Assembly: GCA_964016985.1 (NCBI GenBank)
Contig: OZ024836.1
Span: 35,830,152 to 35,894,151, forward strand
Source of the DNA: Anodontia alba
Lineage: Eukaryota; Mollusca; Bivalvia; Lucinida; Lucinidae
Direction: 5' to 3'
DNA length: 64,000 bases
The translations under genes and the position numbers were made by a program. Below the pieces are notes generated by a model. The model saw nothing but the letters and a program-made list of their open reading frames with translations. It was not told the DNA's origin and made no database searches. Each line of letters begins with the position of its first letter. Position 1 is the stretch's first letter. Below, in pieces: positions 40,936-52,185 of the stretch.

Positions 40936-42305
40936 TTAACACGGGTAGGAAACTACTTAATCAGAGCCAGTGGCTCTGATAAGCAAATGTTGTGTGCGTC
41001 TTCCGGAGCACGTGCGACTCTGAACATAGCGGCTGAAAAAAGAAAACAAAAAAGGTAGGTCAGTCACTCGTCGATGCTGAATAAACTGATCGTCGAAGGT
41101 TCAGCGACGCTATTCCCGGTTATTTTTTCATGTATCAATAGATGGAAATTTGCAAGATGAAGAAATAACCCATATGGCATACTTCTAGCAAGAACAATTC
41201 CTTAGAAAGTTAAAACAAAAATAAATTTGTGAGACAAAAAATCTTGAAACATGAATTGGTCGATATGATACTCTAAAACTTCTTCCAAACGCCATTCTTG
41301 TAGTTATTTGTGGTGCTTGGTTATCACCTTAGATTTCATTCTGAGTGTTTATGGAAAAAAAGTGTCTACGTCTAGATCGCTTGTTCAGAGATTTAAAACA
41401 TTATGTATGTCTCTGTCCCCTGTCATACATAGTTACCCCTACCGCTAAAACGAGACCACAAAAATTGCACCTGTGACGTGATCGATTTCATCGCATATCT
41501 TGAAACAGAAAAATCCACGTAAATCCACTACCAGAGGCCAGTTTCTGTGCTTGTTTTGATAAGGTTGTACGTCTCCGTCAAGACATTTTAGAGCAAAAAT
41601 CAACTGTTACAGCACAGAATAGATGTCCAAAGATCAGAAGAGACAAACGTTACTGCAAGGCTTCAATACTCGCAACTGGACAGAGGCTGTCTTTTATAAT
41701 AATAGTTCTGCAAACATTAGCCCTCAGCTATCAGAGCCGACCGATATATTCGGAGCCGCCCTACACCATCGGAGCCATTGTTTATTTGCCCTCTATTTCC
41801 ATTAGTTTGTTGTCAATTTTTATTTTTCGGTGAGACAGGTCAAACAATCATTTCACACATAAAAAATGCCAAACAGTCCAGGCCCATATGCATTTTATGA
41901 AAAAATAACCGGTAAGTGAGACAGGTCAAACAATCATTTCACACAAAAAATGCCAAACAGTCCAGGCGCATATGCATTTTATGAAAACATAACCGGGAAT
42001 AGCGTCGCTGAACCTTCGACGATCAGTTTATTCAGTACCGATCAGCCCACGCCACAAGTAATTCAGACGAGATCGTACACATTTACAAACTATTAGGTGA
42101 GAAAACTGTTAAAAGACTTGAGAGCAGCATGTAATTCTCCTTTTTGAGAAAAACTACCCCACAAAAACAGAATCTTTCGACGAGTGACTGACCTATCTCT
42201 TGTTTACTTTTTACAGCCGCTATATTCAAAGCCGCGCGTGCTCCGGAAGACGCACACAACATCTGCTTTATTGGCTCCGATTATGAAGTTTCCTGACCGT
42301 GTTTA
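40936..42305. mobile_element. Long foldback element (class L)
   Basis: About 1.37 kb with long inverted arms. The left arm is about 40936-41141. The right arm is 41978-42305 and includes an extra stretch of about 130 bp (about 42042-42175). Matching blocks include TGTTGTGTGCGTCTTCCGGA / TCCGGAAGACGCACACAACA, CGACGAGTGACTGACCTA and CTGATCGTCGAAGGTTCAGC. The centre has no transposase. It contains an 85-bp direct repeat in two copies (about 41829-41910 and 41914-41997). A non-autonomous element. Confidence 0.82.
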
Positions 42306-42319
42306 AGCCTGGGACTCTG

Positions 42320-42386
42320 GCAAACAGTGTAGACCAAGATCAGACATCACAGAACGCGGCGTCTGATCAGGGTCTATACTGTTTGC
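42320..42386. repeat. H1 hairpin
   Basis: GCAAACAGTGTAGACCAAGA with GATCAGGGTCTATACTGTTT. Confidence 0.75.
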
Positions 42387-42954
42387 AGAAGTTCAGAAAT
42401 TCCTACAAAAACGTGGTAATAATAAAAACTAACCAGACACCCCTATTTAGGAAATGATATTGTTCAAAGACGAGATAGAAGAGTCCACTCGGCTTAAATG
42501 GGTAAATGTCTTTCATCATATGCGCCAAAATTATATTAGTACGCAGCCTTTGATGGTCACCAACATGTCCAGCAGGCATGTTTTCAATGCTCACCACGAT
42601 TGTCTTGTCATTTTCCTGTGTACAAGCGCTAACATTGTTTATCAGGAAATTAACAACTAATTAACGCTCCTTTCTGCATTCTATCCCTACAAAATTTGTC
42701 ATTTGACATTGTCAAACAGAGCTGTTCTTTCATAGCGGCCGTTACGGAAGAGAGAAAAAAAAAATATATATATACATATGTCTTAAGTGAAAAACCGGAC
42801 TCGGTAACGTTAAAGATGTCGCGGACCTGTTTATATTGATAACGCAAAAAACGTGTCGTCAGTGAATGCCCTGCGCATCAGACCTTTTTGTATTCTAAAG
42901 GTTGCTCTTGCAAACAAGGAACACATGAATGAAAATCGAGAGGCTCAGAAGGGG

Positions 42955-43155
42955 GACGGATAATCTTTCAGGGTTTTTGCCTTCCTTCTGAAAAGGGATA
43001 TACTCTAAAAGGAAAGAATGTTCTCCTCTTAAGCGCAATTTCACTTTTTAGAGCTGATACCTTTTCAGAAGGGACTTTGTATGCAGAAACGCAAACAGTT
43101 GTCTCTCTTTTAAACATGACGGGAATTCTACTAAGTGTATTTACTATTTAGTTCC
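42955..43155. repeat. Hairpin element, family J
   Basis: CTTCCTTCTGAAAAGGGATA and mirrored CCTTTTCAGAAGGGACTTTG; core CTAAAAGGAAAGAATGTTCT. Confidence 0.6.
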
Positions 43156-44424
43156 CTTAGGCTAAGGTACTGTTCAGGCATCGCGGATGCCTACTTATGT
43201 GCCCTTTGCTTACGGACATCTCCAAGCAAAAACGCAACATCTCCACGCCATTTTCATATCTTCACAACGTCATGAAGTCTACACGAGGTTGCAACGTTTT
43301 GTTTGCATCGGGGCATCTATTTGAATGCTTAAATTTTATCATCTGTTTGTATATCTGCATGGTTTGACCTATATGCGACAGGTCAGTGGAAGCCCAGTTT
43401 TCGCGCATTATTTTGCATCCTCTAAACGGTTATTTGTTATCCTGTGACCTAAATTTGATAGTAGCCTTTATTCTTGTTGACGGGACTTGGCCTTGTAGCT
43501 AATAAATTATATAAATATTTATCTGTACATGCAGCTAATAAATTATACAAATACTTATCTGTATCTGTATTATTGTACCCCGCCACATGATAGTTGCGGG
43601 GTATAATGGTTTCACGTTGGAGGTCCGTGTGTCTGTCCGTCTGTCCGACGTACTGTTGGGTATTTCTAACAAAGAAAATACCCAATAAATGCCTGAACGT
43701 GGGAACATCCGTCGTCCGTCCGTCAGTCGTACATCCGTCCATATTTCGTTTCCGGACGATAACTTGAGATTTTTACCAAAGTTGTTATGTGCAGTCATAT
43801 TGTGGAGGTCTGGTTTGGGATTGTTAATGGGCAAATTTCGTAAAATTTTGACGGAGTTCTCTGCCCGAGACAGGTCCATATTTTCGTTTCCGGACGATAA
43901 TTTGAGTAAATGTCATCAGATTTTAACCAAACTTGGTACATGTATTGATATTAAGGAGATCTAGTTTGGGGTTGCTAATGGGCAAATTCCATCAATTTTT
44001 GACAGAGTTATCTGCCCACGACACGATAATGGCGGGGTATTATCGTTTTACGTTTTTATTATATATATGGCATCGAATAAATGATATCAAGGCAGTAAAA
44101 CGTTTCATAATTTTGTTACGAACACGCTTACATTAATTTATTTGCACTGGTCGCTGTTTTGGTTGCGCCAAAACACGGATCGGAATATGTTTCATGGACA
44201 CTCGCTACCGTCCGCGAAAATTGGCACAACTGAACGGAAAGTTTTAAACGTTCGCGAATGTCCACGAACGCTTTGCTTTACAGAACCCAGCCCAGGTCAG
44301 ACAATACGGGTACCGTATTTACCTAAGTTTTTGGAAAGCATGCTTGAACAAATAGTGTATACCCAGACGCCGCCGAACGCTTATGCGTTCTTTGCCTAAA
44401 CCTTCTTCAAGGTCCCTACTGCAC

Positions 44425-44490
44425 GTCTGCGAATAGCAAAGGCTCTGGCGAGACTGCGCTTATCTCGCCTGATCCTTTGCTGGTCGTTTT
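44425..44490. repeat. Inverted repeat, GCGAGACTGCGC family
   Basis: AGCAAAGGCTCTGGCGAGAC and mirrored TCTCGCCTGATCCTTTGCT; a related copy is at 48956-49020. Confidence 0.65.
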
Positions 44491-44730
44491 TGGTGATAAG
44501 CACCCTTTTCTCATGTGCTGGTTAATTTCCTTCTCCTTTCGATGCCTTGGGAAAGGTTATGACTGGATTTTTTCTGAGGCAATTTTATCTATATTTCGAC
44601 AATCGTGCAGTCTGTTCTTTTATTATCTATAGTATTATTTTGTTGTAATTTTCAGAGAAAATTAAGACATTCACGTGAAAAACCAGTTCCTATCTTCTCT
44701 GAAAAATAATAAAAAGGATATCGTCTACAT

Positions 44731-45180
44731 TTTTTTTTTTTTTTTTTTTTTCTGACTGATTTAACCCTTGCATCCCGGAGTTTCTAAAATAGACTCTTCC
44801 AGCATTGGATTTAATCACATGTATGCTACACAGAGGTGCCAGTGAGAACATGAAACAGAATAGTAAACAGTGTAGATCCTGATGAGATGGCTCGTAATGA
44901 GCCGTCGTATCTAGAACTTTACTGTTTGCAAAAGTATCTGGTTTGTCTACAGGGATAAAAGTGTTAAAGGTTGATAAGATTTTGGCAGGAATCGGGCTAG
45001 TAGGTCATTGTAAATCCGGATTTATTTTCATATGGGCGTAGACAATCTTAGAGTTTGAAATTGTTCCGGAAGCATTTTATGAAAGGTCGTGGACTGGTCG
45101 TAGGCTATTTTACCATGGACTGCTAACCGCTATTACACCAAGTATTAGCTTTCACAATTTTTTTTTTTTTTTTTTTTTTA
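44731..45180. repeat. Two poly-T runs
   Basis: T runs of about 21 at 44731-44751 and 45160-45180, with an H1-type hairpin between them. Confidence 0.85.
44863..44931. repeat. H1-type hairpin, GATGAGATGGCTC variant
   Basis: TAAACAGTGTAGATCCTGAT with ACTTTACTGTTTGC; inner stem ATGGCTCGTAATGAGCCGT. Confidence 0.65.
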
Positions 45181-45424
45181 TGAAAGCTAATATTTGTTTA
45201 TATATACCCTCTATAACCGATATTTGATTATGAGTTCATCAACAGATTCATACGTTATGCCTAATATTCTTTTCTTCCGTATACAGTTTTTTTCTTCCAT
45301 AAAATCAAACTGTCCTCTGAGGGCCCCCAGGGGTATGTGTCACGGTCAATCTGTTACTTTTTAGTTATTTTTTATGACTCAACCAAACGATTGGGGACGT
45401 TGCATTTATAAAATCGGGAATACT

Positions 45425-46046
45425 CACTGTAAAAAGATACCGTAGATTTTACGGTAAATACTGGCAATGACCTCGGTGGCTCAGTTGGATGCGCCGTCCG
45501 ACTGGAGACCAGGAGGTCGCGGGTTCAACCCCCGCCGAGGTCGGCAACATTCTTTCGTGGAGATTGATCATGAAATATTTTCTACGGTCATTCTCTCCCT
45601 TCCGCTGATTCAAGAAGGGCAGTTGTCAGTTTCTGGTGGAAGAAAGTGCACAATACTGGTTAACTGCTTAGAGGACTAAGCCTGCCCACTAAATGTGTGG
45701 TTAGGTAAACTGACCGCGCTCGACATGACCCCATTGGGTTGACTGGGCCGTAAAACCCCAACACAAACAAACAAATACTGGCAACTGGCTGCCAGTACAT
45801 GTACTGTAAGTTTTACGGGCGCCTGTAGATTATTTAGAGTAATAATTGCGCATGGTAGGGCAGTGTAGGGCAAGGTAGGTGACGTCGAGGACATAGTAAG
45901 GATGTGAGCTGCCGCACCGTATCTTAAGTTTACACATTCTTACCCAATCGTACGAGAAAATTCCCGCGAAAGTTCAACGGCCCCCTTAAAAATTTACGGT
46001 AAAGGCGCTGGCACTTACCATAAAATCTACGGGATTTTTTTCAGTG
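45425..46046. mobile_element. MITE with CACTG ends (class N), split by a SINE
   Basis: Left end CACTGTAAAAAGATACCGTA and right end, read inward, CACTGAAAAAAATCCCGTAG. TACGGTAA-type words recur inside. The SINE at 45468-45772 interrupts it. The CACTG-type ends suggest a hAT-related MITE, but no 8-bp target duplication is visible. Confidence 0.65.
45468..45772 (+). mobile_element. tRNA-derived SINE, complete, with 12-bp target duplication
   Basis: Flanked by identical AAATACTGGCAA at 45456-45467 and 45773-45784. The first 74 nt (45469-45542) are tRNA-like: acceptor stem GACCTCG/CGAGGTC, A box TGGCTCAGTTGG, B box GGTTCAACCCC inside a perfect GCGGG/CCCGC stem. A conserved middle (CATTCTCTCCCTTCCGCTGA) and a tail ending AAACCCCAACACAAACAAAC follow. 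The plan matches V-SINE/RUDI elements of molluscs. It is inserted inside the foldback element 45425-46046. Confidence 0.9.
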
Positions 46047-46090
46047 CTTTTGAAAAACGACAGGATCCCTTATGACCAGAGCTGTCCCTC

Positions 46091-46297
46091 TTAACGCTCT
46101 GGATGCTGGGTAAAAATCAGCAGACAACGTATTGAAATACCTTCCTTATTTTCCCAGAAAAGATGCTTTCGGGCGCTTCATGCAAATTATCTCCTAAATT
46201 TGCATGAAATGTCAAAGCATGTTTTAGGGGGAAATAAGAAAAATGTTGCCAGTTTGCCGTCTGCTGAATTCGCCCAGAGAGTGGTAATTGTTAATAG
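46091..46297. mobile_element. MITE, shell F with shortened H3 core
   Basis: TTAACGCTCTGGATGCTGGG at the left and CCCAGAGAGTGGTAATTGTT at the right. The stem tip is lost: GCAAATTATCTCCTAAATTT. Confidence 0.78.
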
Positions 46298-46352
46298 GGT
46301 ATGTCTACCGTTATGCTTGAGACGATGCCGTTTTGCCTGCCTCTTGGCATGG

Positions 46353-46420
46353 CGTACCAAAAGGATAAAAAGCAGTGGTATCGCTGTGCAGCGATACGCT
46401 GCTTTTGATTCTTTTGGTAC
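46353..46420. repeat. Inverted repeat
   Basis: GTACCAAAAGGATAAAAAGC with mirrored GCTTTTGATTCTTTTGGTAC; inner GTATCGCTG/CAGCGATAC. Confidence 0.75.
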
Positions 46421-46700
46421 ATCATACATCCCCAGTAGCCGCGAATTGCTCAAGCAATATTAAAATGAAGAATCAACGTGATCATTACAGTGAAGTCACA
46501 CCAGGAAGTTGAAATAAACGACAGTTCCTGTATATTCATCATAATATCACTCGTGTTTATTTTCACGGGAATCGACATTTATCATTTCAACACCCTCGAC
46601 ATTTTAGCTGGGACAGGCAATACTACCAGACGGATATTTTGATCCGGATAATCTTTGCTGTGACCGGTGCGATTAAGCATATTCCCTCCTCTGAAAAGGG

Positions 46701-46772
46701 GAGCATAAATCGAACGAGCCCGAAGGCTTCCGATCCTCGTTCTGAAGCCTCCAGGCTTGTTCGATTTATGCT
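46701..46772. repeat. Inverted repeat
   Basis: GAGCATAAATCGAACGAGCC and mirrored GGCTTGTTCGATTTATGCTT. Confidence 0.75.
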
Positions 46773-47323
46773 TCTTCCACAGTCGGAGAGCCTTTTGGAC
46801 CTGAGAAGACGATCACGTGATTCTTCATGGCGACCGCATTCCAAAAGAAGGGGCGGACGATAGGCAGTTAAAGAATTGATACTTTTATCGTGAATAGTAT
46901 CAGTCTAAATTCAATCGTTACATTTGTTATCAAAATATAAATTATTTATGGCCAAAGTTTTACATTTTCTTTGTATTTTGATTCTCATGTGTTTGTTATG
47001 GCGTCAATTTGCGTTCGATCTGACTTCAATTTTCTCTCTTCCAACTCGATTCAGTCAGGTGTCTGAGACCTTCTGGCAGTAAGCATTTCTATTCTGGAGG
47101 GCATAGATCTGTTGTTGTAGCAATGATGTAACCCGCTTAACGGCTGCCCACTCTGTTTTCTTTATTGTTTTTATGCGTTATGTTCTTATTTTGATGCATG
47201 ATTGTGGTTATCTTCTTCAATGGCTGCCCACGTAGCTTCCTGTTTCTCTCTGTATGTGTTTTCACGTGTTTGCATTCTTGTGTTACCCCATTGAAGACTG
47301 GAGACCCTTAAACGGGTACCTAT

Positions 47324-47389
47324 CAAACAGTAAAAACCCTGATCAGACGTCGCAGAACGCGGCGTCTGATCAGGGTCTTCGCTGTTTGC
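47324..47389. repeat. H1 hairpin
   Basis: CAAACAGTAAAAACCCTGAT with GATCAGGGTCTTCGCTGTTT; inner stem GACGTCGC..GCGGCGTC. Confidence 0.78.
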
Positions 47390-47682
47390 AAATAGTTCAG
47401 CCATTTTTCCTTAATATCTATAGCCGATAGTCTGACATACCTAAAATCGAAAATAGACTCTTCCAATATATAGTGTGGAAGAGTTTATTTAGTCTTTATG
47501 GGTTAATGGAGATAAGAATGAGGTTTCTGTTGAGTTGACTGGTTTAAACCTCTCACCCACCACTAATAGTCTTTCTGCTACGGTTCTTCTATTTCGATTC
47601 TTTTTGTTCGTCCGTACGTCGGTTAGTGTAAACGTACGGAATTGTTTTGACGTCGTATGCGCCGCGTCATGAAAAAAAAAGA

Positions 47683-48351
47683 GCCGTTATGGCGGTGTAT
47701 TCCCGTTTCGTCTAGTCCCATTTTGTCTTTTCCCATTTCGTCTACTATTTTGACATTTTTTTTTCTATTTCGTCAACTGACACATCCCCATTTTGTAGAC
47801 TCGTGGTATTTTCACACCTATGCACCCTACTCAAGGTAAAAAAAAAGGTAGCCTATATTATATATTTTGTATGGAAAACATGGAAATGAGGCAAAGCAAC
47901 CAGTATAGGCCCAGATCAGACTTAAAAAGTTAGTCTGGTTCTACCCTTGGTATATTTGTTATCCTTTTATCCTTTCTCATTCATTTTGTATGGAAATCAT
48001 GGCAATCAGGCAAATCAACCAGTGTAGATTCAGATTCCAATCATTAATCAGTATTTTAATGATCAATATTAATCATGTACATTGACTCTGAACAGTTTTG
48101 ATCCAAATTTTGGTTATTATACAAAAAAAAAAAAAAAAAATAAAAAAATAAAATAAAAAAATAATAATAGTAATAATAAAATAAAATAAAGAGAGAAAGA
48201 AAAAAAAAATAAATAAAGAAAGTAAATAATAAAAAAAATAAATAAATAAAAAGACGAAATGTGAATTACTCTCAGAAATGGAGTACACAAAATGGGAATT
48301 AAAACAGTAGACGAAATGGGAATAGACGAAATGGAAAGTTACTGTTACGGC
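47683..48351. mobile_element. Foldback element with repeated CATTTCGTCTA subterminal motif (class O)
   Basis: Ends are inverted: GCCGTTATGGCGG at the left and, read from the right, GCCGTAACAGTAAC. Behind them ATTTCGTCTA-type words occur several times on the left (47705-47790) and in reverse complement on the right (48255-48335). The centre has a two-copy repeat starting TGTATGGAAA and an A-rich block. Confidence 0.65.
48121..48252. repeat. A-rich low-complexity block
   Basis: AAAAAATAAAATAAATAA-type sequence inside foldback element O. Confidence 0.9.
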
Positions 48352-48514
48352 ATGCGAACATTAAAAGTTCAGGCAAGCCAGCGCACTAAAAGATTAATGC
48401 CACGGAAAGTCCAAAGAGCCCTTTTCTCGCGAGACGGCTCGTAAATTCTTCATCCCTTTTTCGTTCGGTGCCGCGGGCAAGCTGTGTCCCGTGACTGATG
48501 CCTTACCCGGCATT

Positions 48515-48838
48515 TATAGTGAACCCTCGTTACAACGACGACAGCATTTGTTCCCAAAGACATTGCCATTAAAATGAATTTGCTCTTGTACAGAATACTT
48601 AATGAGCAGATTGATGTGCAAGAAAGATCTTGTTTTGTCCTTATTCGCTCATAGAACATATGTTTTGGATATTTGTTAGAATGGCCTCACAGAGGCGATT
48701 CTAACATATATCCAAACATATGTATTTAATACAACATTCTGGCATAATTTGTGACTAATTGTTACCTCTTAAGCGAAGGTTTCATGACAGTCGAATTTTG
48801 TCGTTGTATCGAGTGTCGGTATAAAGAGGTTTTCTGCA
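48515..48838. mobile_element. MITE, shell C with H4-like core
   Basis: Starts TATAGTGAACCCTCGTTACA; right end GTCGGTATAAAGAGG. Core at 48653-48725: TTGTTAGAATGGCCTC with GAGGCGATTCTAACA. It lacks the insertion seen at 26455 and so serves as the empty-site reference. Confidence 0.82.
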
Positions 48839-48955
48839 AGAGCCGTGTCGCGAGAAAAAGCTTTTCGAAGTTTCCGTCGAATCAACCTTTCATTGCGCAT
48901 GCCCGATCCCTTAGCAAGGCAGCATGCCTAGTTTTCCCTTGGCCTACCGGTTACG

Positions 48956-49020
48956 TGAGCGAACAGCATATAGGTTCTAGCGAGACTGCGCTGGCTTGCC
49001 TGAATCTTTGCTGTTCGCAC
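48956..49020. repeat. Inverted repeat, GCGAGACTGCGC family
   Basis: GAGCGAACAGCATATAGGTT and mirrored CCTGAATCTTTGCTGTTCGC. Confidence 0.65.
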
Positions 49021-49453
49021 ACACTATACCGCTCTTTTCCCATGGCGCTGCTCATATATTTACAACACGATACTTGCAAAAAGCGGAGGCTCGCAGCAAC
49101 TTGCGCATCTGTGCACCCTTTTTTAAAATCACTCACTTTTCGCAATTTGTGAAAAATGGCGGCTGCAATATACGCGTACACGCCAGTCCTGTATTATTCA
49201 TTTCCGATACATATACCTCATAAAAGTGGAAAATGGAGAAATCGTACATATGAAATACTGTTTGTGAGATCGAAGTTTCGAACGCCGGTTGCGGCAATAA
49301 CGCCTTACCATTCAACAGACCACCGTTATAACTGCTGAGGCACTGCGCTCGTAAACGAATCTTATAGAACACTAGATTGCCCTGAATAACTTTTTTCTTC
49401 ACTACTCTGAATAAAAACACGAGCAGTGCAAGGGATTGTGTGCTAAAAGAAAA

Positions 49454-49732
49454 CATTACGAAAACATGGCTATTCAAATATATAGAAAATTTCACCTCCA
49501 AAAACTGAAAATTTTCAGATAAAAATCTCTGATATTTTCCATATTTCTGCTCAAAACATAGATTGTGGGTACTCGTTAGAACCGCCTCATCGAGGCGGTT
49601 CTAACGAGTACCCACAATCTATGTTTTTGAGCAGAAATAAGAAAAATAATGTATACCCCCGTAAACCCCAGTTTTACTATATAAAAGTGGGGTTTAAGGG
49701 GGTTAATATCATATAGGCATGTTTTCGTGATG
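49454..49732. mobile_element. MITE, shell B with perfect H4 core
   Basis: CATTACGAAAACATGGCTAT at the left and ATAGGCATGTTTTCGTGATG at the right. The core has 36-bp perfect arms (49553-49588 and 49592-49627) around a 3-base loop, extended by a further 10 paired bases with one bulge. Confidence 0.9.
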
Positions 49733-50284
49733 TCCAGTTAAAAAAGTATTAATTTAATAAGTAATTGGGCAAACAAGGCTAGCTACTTAACATCTGCTGG
49801 AATCGACGCTAAATTCATTCGTTAAAATATAACAATGAAAAAATAAAACAAATAAAAAAAAAAAAGTTAAATACATCCATAAAATGTTGATTTATGCCAT
49901 GGTGTGGAGGCTAAGTTTTATCAAAAAATTTATAATCATTTTGTCAAAGAATCAACTAAACACCTCAAATGAAATTTCTATCTGAACGCGGCGTCTGATC
50001 AGGGTCTGTACTGTCTACCATTCGTCCATGAGTTTTTAGACATCAGTAGCTAATCAAATTGACTTCCTCAAATTTTAGGACAATAATAGTAATGAATTTT
50101 AAATATGGTAGCCCTTTGCTCATCGAAGAACGTTAAAGTTGAAAGATAAGAAATTCTCTTATGTCATAATTATGTTATCAGCGAAGGTCCATTCAGTATG
50201 TGCACTCCGGAGTGCGGCGGGATTATAGCTTCAAGGTTTCCATACTTTTTCCAGATCCAGTGATTCCGGCTGTAAGCGGATAAC

Positions 50285-50332
50285 GCAGGCCCTGACCAGA
50301 CTGCGCAAAAGCGCAGTCTGATCGGGGCCTGC
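50285..50332. repeat. H1-type hairpin with different outer stem
   Basis: GCAGGCCCTGACCAGACTGC, loop AAAA within GCGC pair, and mirrored CAGTCTGATCGGGGCCTGC; 22-bp arms with two mismatches. Confidence 0.75.
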
Positions 50333-50934
50333 GTTTTTACGCATATACGATATGGAATTTCTCTTATATTGCGACCTAAGATTAATAATAATTAATAATA
50401 ATTATTTGCCAATAACTTGTCAATGATAATAATTAATAATAATAATAATTTATAATAATAATTAATAATGGACACAAGCCTAAAAGTAATTAGAAAGCAA
50501 AATATTCGGGGACCGTTAAATGACAGAGATATGACAAGCTAGACAGCCGTCCGCTATTAATCATAATTTCGTAAGCTGTTAAGAAAAGGAGTGATATTAA
50601 CGGGTTTTGTTGTCACAACACGACGGGCCTTATGTCAAATACGAATAGCGAAGAAGCTCAAATCAGTCTGCGCATCTCAGCATGCTCAATGTTTTTTTTC
50701 AGACTCATTGTAAACAGTAAAAAAAAAAATGTCTAATAACGAATGCCTTCCTCGGACAGGGCGTATATTCAGGCTAAACTGAGCCGACAACGATAGCCAA
50801 ATTCCGGAAGGGCCCTTTTTCTTATTGTCTGGCTTGGTCGTTAAAAAAAGGGCCATTATCGCGTACGCAAACAATTAATGTCCCGATCGGCCTGTGGATT
50901 TATACAGTCTGGTCAGGGTTTTCATCGTCCGCTT

Positions 50935-51196
50935 CATTACGAAAACACGCCTATTCAAATATACAGAAAATTTCACCTCCAAAAACTGAAAATTTTCAGA
51001 TAAAGAAACTCTGATATTTTTCATATTTCTGCTCAAAACATAGATTGTGGGTACTCGTTAGGCGGTTCTAACGAGTACCTACAATCTATGTTTTTAGCAA
51101 AATAAGAAAAATAATGTATACCCCTGTGAACCCCAGTTTTACTATATAAAGTGGGGTTTAAGGGGGTCAAAATTATATAGGTGTGTTTTCGTGATG
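50935..51196. mobile_element. MITE, shell B with shortened H4 core
   Basis: CATTACGAAAACACGCCTAT at the left, TATAGGTGTGTTTTCGTGAT at the right. The hairpin tip is lost: GTACTCGTTAGGCGGTTCTA joins the arms almost directly. Confidence 0.85.
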
Positions 51197-51714
51197 TACA
51201 GAATTATTGAAAACCCTAGAAAATATTTAGAAATAGATAAAGTAGGTCCCAATCAGACTGCAATATCAGCTGATTTACCCGAGTCATCGCTTGGGCAAGC
51301 ACGTGAAAAGGTACGTTTTCCCAAGTTGTAATTCGTTTGTCCATTATTATTTTCTTTTTATTTCACACCCACATTTTATCTTGATAATTATTGTCACCTT
51401 TTCTTTACCCGAGTTGACGTAAGCTTATAAAACTGTCACTTTAGTGTTGTCAGTGCAGGTGACATCCCGAGGTGTCATTTCGTCCCCTTCCCTTTTGTCT
51501 TTTCTATTTATCACCCGACCGATAGGTTCGTTGGATATAGCGATCAGCAGGGAGTCCGAGCGTCTGTTCACATAAATGAGTACTTAGATGGCTATATTTG
51601 ACAGTTTCAATGTATTGAAATGGGATTAATTCCGTACACAAATAAGAATCATAAATTGTATGGATAAAAATCGACTTGTGGGGCTATAAAATAGTCACAA
51701 TTATAAGTATCAAA

Positions 51715-52185
51715 ATCGCATTAGTACCTATTCGTTAGAATGTCCGTCCGTCCGTCCGTCCGTCCGTAGACGCATCCTTGTGCGCTCCATAACTTTGATA
51801 ACCTTAGACATATTTTGATAATATTTGGTAGGAATGAAAAGGAGGACCAGTAGGCGTGTCGCGTGCAAGCGGAACAACTCTCACTTTCTTCGTTATGTAT
51901 TTATCTCCCCTGAAGTCGAAATCTTGTGCAGGCCATAACTCCTGTACCGTTTGAGATAATTTGATAATATATTTGGTAAGGGTGAAGAGGACCAGTAGGC
52001 ATGGCGCGTGCAAAAGAGACAGCTCTCACTGCCTTCGTTATGTAGTTATCTCCCTCTGAAACCATAACTTTGATACCCTTAGGCATACTTTAATAATATT
52101 TGGTAGGAAATAATATTTGATAGGAATGAAGAGGAGGACCAGTAGGCGTGTCGCGTACAAGAAAGACAATTCTCATTTTCTTTGT
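51715..52185. repeat. Tandem array, about 130-bp units, 3 copies
   Basis: Units with AGAGGACCAGTAGGCGTGTC, GCGTGCAAAAGAGACA and TTCGTTATGTAGTTATCTCC, preceded by (TCCG)n at 51740-51768. Directly truncates the polymerase relic. Confidence 0.8.

Larger units (their letters stand above)
42306..51714. other. Gene-poor, repeat-dominated stretch
   Basis: No supported coding exon. Besides the listed elements, 43170-44420, 46780-47320, 48840-49450, 49735-50280 and 51200-51714 hold only diffuse repeat fragments (43560-44060 has two copies of a unit with TTTCGTTTCCGGACGATAA) or nothing recognisable. Confidence 0.5.

Noticed and set aside
45469..45542. tRNA-like sequence that could be called as a tRNA gene
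   Set aside because: It is the head of a SINE with tail and target duplications; the anticodon arm does not fold cleanly.
48073..48288. Hydrophobic minus-strand open frame (F/I/L-rich), possible membrane peptide
   Set aside because: It is the translation of the A-rich low-complexity block.
49156..49338. ATGGCGGCTGC start with 60 codons, like a first exon
   Set aside because: It ends in TGA without a donor, and the region consists of inverted-repeat fragments; no homologue recognised.
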